Shown here piece by piece: positions 50,649 to 57,195 of a stretch of 57,195 nt of DNA (its first letter is position 1; each line of letters starts with the position of its first letter). Source of the DNA: Microbacterium sp. MYb45 (GTDB lineage Bacteria > Actinomycetota > Actinomycetes > Actinomycetales > Microbacteriaceae); the NCBI RefSeq assembly GCF_002979655.1, contig NZ_PCPG01000020.1, positions 1 to 57,195 of the forward strand, written 5' to 3'. Both the position numbers and the translations under genes were made by a program. The notes under the pieces are model-generated. The model had not been told where the DNA came from and searched no databases. It saw only the letters and a program-made list of their open reading frames with translations.

Positions 50649-51883
50649 CAGCATTCGGGCGGCGGTCCGAACTCCGGGCTGCCGCCCCGACCCCGCAGAA
50701 GGAACAGCACGCAGGACGGATGCTCGAGAAGATGCGCTGGTTCACCTCACACCCGTTCGTCGTCGACGTGCTGGTGGTGATCGCCGCCGTCGCGCTGCAG
50801 GTTCTCGCCTTCGCCCTGGCCGGGCAGGGTCCGCTCTGGCCCGGTGCCCTGATCGCCGTCGTCTCATCCGTACCGCTGTTCTGGCGTCGCCGATCACCGT
50901 TGCTCGCACTCTGCGCGACGGTGTGCGTCGCCGCCCTCGCCGTCTGGGTGCTCCCCGGCGTCGGGGCGCTGAGCTTCCCGTTAGCGTTCGCGCTCTACAC
51001 CGTCGCCGCCACTCGCCCCTTTCCGCGCGCTGCCCTCGGGTACGCGATCGGCGTCTGCCTTCCGGCGCTGAGTGCCTTCGCGCTCCTCCTGACGAACGGG
51101 GTGGCGTTCTCACCGCTGTTCCTCGACCCGCTCGCCCTCGTCGCGCTGTCGCTGGGGCTGGCCGTGAAGAACCGCCGGCAACGTCAGGAGTCACACGCGG
51201 CGCTCGTGGAACAGCGGTTGGAGAACGCGCGGGTCAGCGAACGGAACCGGATCACCGCCGAGATGCACGACGTCGTCGCCCACTCGATCTCGATCATGAT
51301 CGCCCTCGCGGACGGCGCATCGACCGGGTGGCAGAAGCATCCCGACCGTTCCGCAACCGCGCTGCGGAACCTGGGCGACGTCGGAAGAACCGCGCTCAGC
51401 GACATGCGTCGCATCCTTCACCTGCTCCGAGACGACGACGACGAACTCGCAGAAGCACTGCATCACTCCGGCCATAACCTCCCCGCCCTGGAAGAACTCG
51501 TCGACGTCTTCCGCGCTGCGGGACTCCCCGTGCACCTGATCCGCGTCGGAAAAGCGATACCGAACGATCCCACCCTGGCGACCACCGTCTACCGAATCGT
51601 CCAAGAGGGCCTGACGAACGCGCTGCGCTATGCCGAAGGAGCCACCCGCGTCGAGGTGCGACTCGAATCCGACGGGGCCCAGGTCGCCCTCACGATCACC
51701 GACGACGGACACGCGCCGGCAGCCGGGGCGCCGAGCCAGGGCAGCGGCAGAGGGCTCCGCGGCGTCGCGGAACGTGCCGCCGCGTACGCGGGCACCAGCT
51801 CCAGCGGGCGGCTCCCCACCGGCGGGTGGCGCACGACCGCGACCCTGTACATCGATGACGAAAGCCGAGCCGATCCCTCATGA
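50645..51883 (+). CDS. Sensor histidine kinase (HisKA_3, NarX/DesK-type), 412 aa
   Basis: About five to six membrane helices (residues 35-175) form the sensor. Then comes a coiled coil and the phospho-acceptor EMHDVVAHS (His208), followed by HATPase_c with NALRYAEGA, ITDDGHAP and GSGRGLRGV. The sensor has no large extracellular domain, as expected for kinases that sense through an ABC partner. It overlaps the permease by ATGA and the regulator by ATGA. Confidence 0.92.
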   Translation: MTAFGRRSELRAAAPTPQKEQHAGRMLEKMRWFTSHPFVVDVLVVIAAVALQVLAFALAGQGPLWPGALIAVVSSVPLFWRRRSPLLALCATVCVAALAVWVLPGVGALSFPLAFALYTVAATRPFPRAALGYAIGVCLPALSAFALLLTNGVAFSPLFLDPLALVALSLGLAVKNRRQRQESHAALVEQRLENARVSERNRITAEMHDVVAHSISIMIALADGASTGWQKHPDRSATALRNLGDVGRTALSDMRRILHLLRDDDDELAEALHHSGHNLPALEELVDVFRAAGLPVHLIRVGKAIPNDPTLATTVYRIVQEGLTNALRYAEGATRVEVRLESDGAQVALTITDDGHAPAAGAPSQGSGRGLRGVAERAAAYAGTSSSGRLPTGGWRTTATLYIDDESRADPS

Positions 51884-52542
51884 CTCCGCCACCGATTCGC
51901 GTCCTGGTCGTCGACGACCAGCCCCTCGTGCGCATGGGCAACGCGCTCGTGCTCGACAGTGCCGACGACATCGAGGTCATCGCCGAAGTCGGCAGCGGCG
52001 AGGAGGCCGTCGCCCTGGCAGCGGAGTTACACCCCGACGTCGTGCTCATGGACGTGCGCATGCCCGGCATCGGTGGCATCGAGGCCACCCGACGGATCAC
52101 GACCGAAGACCCCCGCATCAAGGTCATCGTCTTCACGACCTTCGACATAGACGAGTACGCCTTCGGCGGGCTCCATGCGGGTGCGAGTGCCTTCCTCCTC
52201 AAGAGCGCCACGCCCGAAACACTCACCGCGGCCGTGCGCACCGTCGCCGCGGGCGACAGCGTCGTCGAACCGCGCATCACCACACAACTCGTCGACCACT
52301 ACGTGAAGCGCGACGCGACTCCGGTCACCGGTAGCCCGCCCTCACCCCTCGACCGTCTCACTCCTCGCGAATACGACGTCTTCCTCGCGATCGCCACAGG
52401 GCTCTCCAATCCGGAGATCAGTGCGCGCCTGCACCTCACTCCGGCGACGGTGAAGACCCACGTCAACCGCGTCTTCGCCAAGCTCTACCTGAGGGACCGC
52501 GTGCACGCGGTCATCCTCGCGTACAAGCTCGAGGTGCTGTGA
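51880..52542 (+). CDS. NarL/LuxR-type response regulator, 220 aa
   Basis: Receiver domain with Asp12/Asp13, phospho-acceptor Asp58 in VVLMDVRMPG, Thr in FTTFD and Lys in LLKSA. The C-terminal LuxR-type HTH reads LTPREYDVFLAIATGLSN with the recognition helix TVKTHVNRVFAKL. It overlaps the kinase gene by ATGA. Likely binds the CAACC-N3-GGTTG sites upstream of the two ABC operons. Confidence 0.92.
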   Translation: MTPPPIRVLVVDDQPLVRMGNALVLDSADDIEVIAEVGSGEEAVALAAELHPDVVLMDVRMPGIGGIEATRRITTEDPRIKVIVFTTFDIDEYAFGGLHAGASAFLLKSATPETLTAAVRTVAAGDSVVEPRITTQLVDHYVKRDATPVTGSPPSPLDRLTPREYDVFLAIATGLSNPEISARLHLTPATVKTHVNRVFAKLYLRDRVHAVILAYKLEVL

Positions 52543-52561
52543 GACCCTTTTCCGGCTGAAT

Positions 52562-52696
52562 CTACGACTCCTGATCGGGGTCCACGGCGGCACTCGCCTC
52601 GAGCTCTCGAAGGCGCTTCAACTGCGCCCACGGCCAGAAGGCGATCCACGCGATCGAGACGATCGAGGCCCCCATGATCATCGAAGCGATATCCAT
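52562..52696 (-). CDS. Single-helix membrane microprotein, 44 aa
   Basis: ATG at 52696 fits a leaderless start: TAGCGT on the minus strand (52709-52704), 7 nt, ATG. Residues 5-24 are hydrophobic (SMIMGASIVSIAWIAFWPW), followed by a basic stop-transfer KRLRE and an acidic end. No family is recognised; it is convergent with the response regulator. Too short to judge by coding statistics. Confidence 0.5.
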   Translation of the reverse strand: MDIASMIMGASIVSIAWIAFWPWAQLKRLRELEASAAVDPDQES

Positions 52697-53012
52697 GCGA
52701 TCCACGCTACGGAAACCGGATGCTCGCGAGCATCCCCCGTGCGACGGACTTGAGGCCCGCGTTCCTGCCAACCCGTGACGGCATGGATACGTCAGGCTGC
52801 CCAGCGGCGGATGCCTCACACCGCGTCGACGGGCCGTCTGTCTCCTCAGGTGTTCGGCGTGCTGATCACGAGGAACTGTGTCTCCATGCATCATCCCCGC
52901 GTGACGGGCACCCGATTCACGAGCCCCGGCGTGTATGAGCCGGCGGCAGCAGGTACTCACCGGCGCGGGCGAAGCTTCGGTCCGACCTCACTCTCGAGGG
53001 CTCCGAGCGCGA
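52697..53012. other. Non-coding gap, nothing recognised
   Basis: About 316 bp between the microprotein promoter and the stop of the oxidoreductase. The open frames here are not convincing: they lack ribosome binding sites and run into neighbouring genes. I see no strong palindrome, tRNA or repeat apart from the microprotein -10 box near 52704. Confidence 0.5.
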
Positions 53013-53984
53013 TCAGCGCGACCCGGAGGAGAAGTCCGCGAGGATGCGGTCGAGGGTGCGGGTGATCGAGATCGTCGTCGCGGCGTCATGCCAGGGGTGC
53101 TCGCGCAGACCGGATTCGATCGCGACAGTCACAGCCTCGAGCATCGGGCCGTAGCCGTTGCCGACCCGCGGATGCCGCACCTGCTCCGGCTCGCGGAAGA
53201 TGCGCTCCGCCGACCCTGCATGAACTCGGGCGTCGCTGCCCGCCCAGAACATGGGATCGAGCGTGATCCAGCCTCGCTCGCCGCTGATCGCCGCCGAGAG
53301 ATCGAGAAAGTCCACTCCTGACCACGCGAGCTGCGCGAAGGCCCCACCGGGGTGTTCGAGCGTCGCATGCCCCGACAGGTCCACTCCGTCTGAGATGACA
53401 CCACGGGCGTCGAGAGTGCACGGCTCGCCGAGGAACCAATGCGCGACCGTGACCGGGTATATGCCTCTGTCGCGCAAGATGCTCCCGCCGTCTTCCGGCC
53501 GCGCTTTGCCCGGGCGCGGGAAGAACGGGGTGCCGAAGCTCGCCCGCACGCTTCGGATCGCACCGAGCTCTCCCGCGGCGATCCGGTCGATGATCTCGAC
53601 GTGCAGCGGGTTGAACCGCATCCACATCGCCTCCATGAGGAAGCGGTTCGCCTCTGCGGCGCGCGCGAACAGCCGCTCGGCGTCGGCAGCCGAGGTCGCA
53701 ATCGGCTTCTCGACCAGTACATGCTTACCTGCGTCGAGGGCTTCGAGCGTGATCGCGGCATGCGTGACGGCAGGGGTGGCGATGTAGACAACGTCGACGT
53801 CGTCGCGAGAGAAGAGCGCCGAACGCTCGTCAGTCGATGACGGGATCCCGTGCCGCGCGGCGAAGTCCGACGCGCGGTCGGCGGTTCGCCCCCAGACGGC
53901 CCTGATCTCACCGCCGATGGCGAGCAGATCGGAGACGAGGCGATCGGAGATGTCGCCGGTGCCAACGATCCCCCACCTAAGCAT
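53013..53984 (-). CDS. Gfo/Idh/MocA-family NAD(P)-dependent oxidoreductase, 323 aa
   Basis: Rossmann start RWGIVGTGDISDRL, then GRTADRAS, YIATPAVTHA and the active-site EKPIATS; the second half is the alpha/beta substrate domain. Members dehydrogenate sugars and cyclitols at a ring carbon. It overlaps the MFS gene by 8 bp, so it is co-transcribed with the transporter. Specific substrate not readable, but a sugar or sugar acid is likely given the neighbours. Confidence 0.9.
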   Translation of the reverse strand: MLRWGIVGTGDISDRLVSDLLAIGGEIRAVWGRTADRASDFAARHGIPSSTDERSALFSRDDVDVVYIATPAVTHAAITLEALDAGKHVLVEKPIATSAADAERLFARAAEANRFLMEAMWMRFNPLHVEIIDRIAAGELGAIRSVRASFGTPFFPRPGKARPEDGGSILRDRGIYPVTVAHWFLGEPCTLDARGVISDGVDLSGHATLEHPGGAFAQLAWSGVDFLDLSAAISGERGWITLDPMFWAGSDARVHAGSAERIFREPEQVRHPRVGNGYGPMLEAVTVAIESGLREHPWHDAATTISITRTLDRILADFSSGSR

Positions 53985-55416
53985 CGACGGCCGTCCGCTC
54001 GCGGATCGGCGCCACGGTGAGGGTTGCGAGAGCGACGAGCACGAGAGCGGCTCCCCAGACGAGCTGATAGCCGCCGGTCGCCGACACGACGATCGCGGCG
54101 AGCGCCGGTGCCAGCGCCTGACCGAGGTTCATGGCGACGATGGCGAGTCCGAGATCTCTCCCTGCGCGCGCCGGATCCGGAAGCACGTCGATGAACATCG
54201 CGTTGTCGACCGGCAGATAGATGCCGAAGGCGAGACCCGTGATGATCACCTGGGCGAAGAGCGCCGGCAGCGTCGGCGAGATCAGGGGAATCGCCATCGA
54301 CACGGCCATGAGCAGCGATGCGACGACGATGAACGGCTTGCGACGGCCGACACGGTCGGAGAGTCGACCCGAGATCGCCACCGCGATGAGCGTGAAGGGG
54401 ATGCCCGCGAGCCCGAGGATCGGGACCATGGCCGATGCCTCGGCGGCGCTGAGCGCCGGGGAGATGTAGCTCTGCAGCATATAGAGATTGAGTACCGTCG
54501 ACGTGCTGTAGCCGAAGAAGAACAGCACGCGCGAGACCCACAGCCACCGGTAGTTGCGGGCTTTGAGGGCGCTCGCGTAGCCGAGCAGGAACGGCTTCCA
54601 GGCGAAGGGCTCACGCTCGACATCGACCGACGACGCGTCACGATTGCGGGTGACGAAGAGCACCGTCGCGATCGCCACGAGCAGGCCGAGGATCAGATAG
54701 AAGTCCAGCCCGACGAGTCCGAAGAGGGCCCCGGCGCCGATGCCACCGAGGATGCCGCCGATGATCGCGCCCATGCTCGTCCACGACGTCACGCGGCCGC
54801 GCCGATCGCGCGGCACCCGGTCGGCGACCGTAGCCTGCAGCGGATTGCCCGCGACGTTCAGCGCCAGCTCGGCGGCAGACCACAGCACGACGAGCACCAC
54901 GAGCGAGGGCGCGTAGCGGACGGCGACCAGCAGCACGGCGCCGATCAGTCCCGCGTAAAGGATCCAGGGAGCGCGGCGCCCCAGTCGGGAGCGCGTGCGG
55001 TCGGACAGCACGCCGATCACCGGCTGGAGGATCATCACGATGATGGCGCTGGTCGTCGTGACGAGCGCGAGCCCGTTCGCTCGCGCTGCTTCGAAGTTCG
55101 AGAGCAGGGCGAGCTGTCTGGTCTGATCCGCCGTCGGGGTGACATCACCGGCCGCGACGGCGCGGCCGAGCTCGGTGAGAGCCTGCAGGTCGACGCCGGC
55201 GTCTGCCCCAGTGAAGAAGGATCCGAACTCCAGCAGTTGGATCTGATTCGGCATGAGGATGCCGTTCGTCGCCGCCCAGACTGCCGAGACGGCCAGAGAG
55301 AGCAGCAGGTACCAGCGGATGTAACGAGAGAGAGGCTTCTTCGCGTCGTAGTGCACACCGATGTTCGAGGTCCACCGGGATTCCTCACCGGTGGGATGCG
55401 TGATCTGCTCGCTCAT
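53977..55416 (-). CDS. MFS transporter (GPH/SLC45-like), 479 aa
   Basis: Twelve membrane helices with the MFS loop motif RLGRRAPW after helix 4 and RVGRRKP between the halves. An N-terminal cytosolic stretch precedes the first helix. It resembles glycoside/sugar symporters more than drug pumps. Tandem LacI-type sites lie in its promoter region, and the oxidoreductase follows with an 8-bp overlap. Confidence 0.88.
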   Translation of the reverse strand: MSEQITHPTGEESRWTSNIGVHYDAKKPLSRYIRWYLLLSLAVSAVWAATNGILMPNQIQLLEFGSFFTGADAGVDLQALTELGRAVAAGDVTPTADQTRQLALLSNFEAARANGLALVTTTSAIIVMILQPVIGVLSDRTRSRLGRRAPWILYAGLIGAVLLVAVRYAPSLVVLVVLWSAAELALNVAGNPLQATVADRVPRDRRGRVTSWTSMGAIIGGILGGIGAGALFGLVGLDFYLILGLLVAIATVLFVTRNRDASSVDVEREPFAWKPFLLGYASALKARNYRWLWVSRVLFFFGYSTSTVLNLYMLQSYISPALSAAEASAMVPILGLAGIPFTLIAVAISGRLSDRVGRRKPFIVVASLLMAVSMAIPLISPTLPALFAQVIITGLAFGIYLPVDNAMFIDVLPDPARAGRDLGLAIVAMNLGQALAPALAAIVVSATGGYQLVWGAALVLVALATLTVAPIRERTAVDA

Positions 55417-55511
55417 GATCGCGGCTTCCCCAGCTGTGCTTTCGTCATCGAACTCTCCAGACCGTCTCGCTGTTGAGACAGTTACATCAAATCAGAGATC
55501 GATGAATTCGG

Positions 55512-55532
55512 CAACCGATTGCCAATCGATTG
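55512..55532. promoter_or_regulatory. Tandem LacI-type operators upstream of the MFS gene
   Basis: CAACCGATTG (55512-55521) and CAATCGATTG (55523-55532) are two sites with the AAnCGnTT core of LacI/GalR operators, 11 bp apart. The second is a perfect 10-bp palindrome. They lie about 100 bp before the MFS start and between it and the lacI gene, both transcribed leftward. Confidence 0.7.
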
Positions 55533-55562
55533 TGAAGGTTCGCGCCGATCGCCGACCGGCGC

Positions 55563-56600
55563 TCAGCTGCGAGGAGCGGAGCCCGTGCTCCCTCGCACTA
55601 TGAGGGTCGTCGCGAGAGGATCGTCGCTGACCGGCTCTGTGGCGTCCCCCAGAGCGTCGAGGACCTTGCCGACGGCACGCTCCCCCGCGAGCTGCAGCTG
55701 GGCGCGCACGGTGGTCAGCGCGGGGACGATGAGCTCGCTGCCGAAGATGTCGTCGAACCCCGCGATGCTCAGCTCGTCGGGCACGAGGATTCCGGCGGCG
55801 GACGCAGCCTGGATCAGGCCGATCGCCATCAGGTCGTTGAAGGCGATCACCGCGGTCGCGCGCGACGCCTGCACCCGGCGGAGCGCCTCACGTCCGCCGT
55901 CGATCGTCGGCGTGTGCGGGCCGATCTCGACGACCGCCAAGCCGAGGCGCTCGGCGGCGTCGAGCATCGCCTCCCACCGTCGTCGGCTGATCCATGACGT
56001 CTCAGGGCCGGAGAGGTACGCGATCGAGCGGTGACCGAGATCGGCGAGATGCGCGACGAGATCCGAGACGCCCTGCTCCACCTCGGGAAGGACACCGACG
56101 ACACCGTCGACCTGACGATTGATGAGGATGACGGGTTTGCGCTCCGCCAGCCGCAGGATCCGCTCATCCGCGAGACGCGTCGTCGCCAGGATCAGGCCGT
56201 CGACGCTCGGCAGCAGTCGCGAGACCGCCTCGGCCTCCGCTTCACCGGACTCCTGCGATTCGGCGATCACCAGCGTGTACCCCGCAGCTGCGGCGGTGTG
56301 TTCGGCGCCGCGGACGATGCCGAAGATCACGGGGTTGGTGATGTCCGCGACCATGAGCCCGATAGTGTGACTGCGCCCCGTCGGCAGAGCGCGCGCCATC
56401 GGGTTGAACTGGAAGTCCAGGCGGTCTGCAGCAGCACGGATCTTCTCTTCCGTCTTCTTGCTTATCCGCCCCGGCTTGCTGAGCGCACGCGAGACTGTCG
56501 ACGGGTTCACACCAGCCAGCTCCGCGATGTCGTAGATGGTCGCGGCGCCGTTCCGTCGCCGGATGCGCTCCGCGATCTCGCCGGGCAGATCGTCGTCCAT
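55563..56600 (-). CDS. LacI-family transcriptional repressor, 345 aa
   Basis: N-terminal HTH and hinge: TIYDIAELAGVNPSTVSRALS, then KIRAAADRLDFQFNPMARAL. Periplasmic-binding-protein-like effector domain follows with IGLMVADITNP, AVIAFNDLMAIGLIQA and LSIAGFDDI. GGGAGGA is upstream of ATG 56600. Probably represses the MFS-oxidoreductase operon through the two operators in front of it. Effector likely a sugar or sugar acid. Confidence 0.92.
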   Translation of the reverse strand: MDDDLPGEIAERIRRRNGAATIYDIAELAGVNPSTVSRALSKPGRISKKTEEKIRAAADRLDFQFNPMARALPTGRSHTIGLMVADITNPVIFGIVRGAEHTAAAAGYTLVIAESQESGEAEAEAVSRLLPSVDGLILATTRLADERILRLAERKPVILINRQVDGVVGVLPEVEQGVSDLVAHLADLGHRSIAYLSGPETSWISRRRWEAMLDAAERLGLAVVEIGPHTPTIDGGREALRRVQASRATAVIAFNDLMAIGLIQAASAAGILVPDELSIAGFDDIFGSELIVPALTTVRAQLQLAGERAVGKVLDALGDATEPVSDDPLATTLIVRGSTGSAPRS

Positions 56601-56623
56601 GGTTCCTCCCAGCTCCCAGCGTG

Positions 56624-57126
56624 TCATGACGGGTGCGATTCGAGCCATTCGACGGCGGCGCGGGCGGGTGACCGACGTCGACGACGACAGCGACCTCGTC
56701 GGCGTCGAGCGCTTCAAGGGTGTCGAGTTGCGATCGAAGCAGGGAAGGGGGCATGAAGTGATCGGTCCGGCCGGCCGCGCGCTCGGCGAGCAGCTCGTCA
56801 CTGCCGTGCAGGTGCACGAACACGACACCCGGCACCCGCTCGCGGATCCGATCCCGATAGACCCGCCGGAGCGCCGAGCACGCGATCACCGACCCCGATG
56901 CCGACCGCGCGGCGAGTTCATCGCTCACGCGGTCGAGCCACGGCATCCGGTCGCCATCCGTCAACGGTGTGCCCGCGCTCATCTTCGCCCGATTGGAGGC
57001 AGGATGCAGGTCGTCCGCATCGAGGAACTCGACCCCCAGATCCGCGGCGAGCAGGCGCCCCATGGTCGATTTGCCAGCCGCCGAGACCCCCATCACCACA
57101 ACCGCGTACGACGCGTGTGCGTTCAC
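56624..57126 (-). pseudogene. gntK: Gluconokinase with apparent C-terminal frameshift
   Basis: Carbohydrate kinase of the GntK family: Walker A GVSAAGKST (13-21), DADDLHPASN, then ACSALRRVYRD and FVHLHG with the lid GRTDHFMPPSLLRSQ (part seen). It starts with GTG overlapping the upstream stop. After Gly152 (near 56671) the frame runs on into an unlikely Arg/Pro-rich tail that overlaps lacI. In the other frame the expected C-terminus (SPARAAVEWLESHPS, then TGA at 56624) is seen. Adding one base near 56671 would restore a 167-aa enzyme. The change may be a real mutation or a sequencing error. Confidence 0.75.
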
Positions 57127-57195
57127 CAGTCGTGGACGGTGCCGTCGAGGAGGCGGTTGTAGGGGAGGTAGGCCTGCTCGTAGGGGTACTTGCCC
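57123..57195 (-). CDS. C-terminal end of a probable ManD/RspA-type sugar-acid dehydratase (partial)
   Basis: Only the last 23 residues are in the window; the frame ends in AYLPYNRLLDGTVHDW and a stop that overlaps the gluconokinase GTG. This resembles the conserved C-terminus of mannonate/gluconate dehydratases of the enolase superfamily (the YLP-RL-DGT-W pattern). The rest lies outside the window, so this is a family guess. Confidence 0.5.
   Translation of the reverse strand, partial: GKYPYEQAYLPYNRLLDGTVHDW

Overview
The window is high-GC DNA with dense, mostly head-to-tail genes, many 4-bp ATGA/GTGA overlaps, numerous GTG starts and many apparently leaderless genes (TANNNT box, 6-7 nt, then the start codon). 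Gene content (DUF7882-type small protein, GOLPH3-like protein, MerR/LacI/RpiR/LysR regulators, PknB-like kinase) fits an actinobacterium, most likely Microbacteriaceae such as Microbacterium. This is inferred from sequence style and families; no search was run. No rRNA, tRNA, CRISPR array, transposase or phage gene was recognised.

0-11.3 kb: a perfect 73-bp inverted repeat at the left edge, small acidic hypothetical proteins, a membrane-anchored Ser/Thr kinase, a two-gene ABC exporter, an acyl-CoA ligase, a RelE/Phd-like toxin-antitoxin pair, a VOC protein, and an ArsR-DHFR-like-AHSA1 operon whose promoter, operator and start codon are superimposed.

11.3-28.9 kb: the most striking region. 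A ten-gene minus-strand operon runs from an oligopeptide-binding lipoprotein through a permease, a fused permease-ATPase and a second ATPase to a class-V aminotransferase, a RidA protein, two tandem M61 peptidases, an S10-type serine peptidase and an amidohydrolase with an extra N-terminal domain. Eight of its nine junctions overlap by 1-4 bp. Divergent from it are a YheO/DauR-like regulator, two more S10-type peptidases and a cupin. None of the peptidases has a signal peptide. The locus looks like an import-then-cytosolic-digestion pathway for a particular, still unknown, class of peptides.

28.9-38.2 kb: an AAA-type ATPase with a perfect 26-bp palindrome over its start codon and a related half-size site upstream; a MerR regulator with GOLPH3-like and small-multidrug-export genes controlled by two divergent 19-bp-spacer promoters; and a PhnCDE-type ABC transporter operon with a HAD hydrolase and an RpiR regulator but no C-P lyase.

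38.3-46.6 kb: small hypothetical genes, a MesD/MesX-type folate-independent methionine synthase pair divergent from a LysR regulator, a CPBP protease, and a four-gene cassette of two paralogous ankyrin proteins, a DUF4304-like protein and an HEAQH protein.

46.7-52.7 kb: two ABC-transporter operons, the second with a NarL-type two-component system; both carry a CAACC-N3-GGTTG palindrome upstream. 53.0-57.2 kb: a sugar-acid utilisation block (Gfo/Idh/MocA oxidoreductase, MFS transporter, LacI regulator, gluconokinase with an apparent frameshift, and the end of a probable ManD/RspA-type dehydratase) with tandem LacI-type operator sites.
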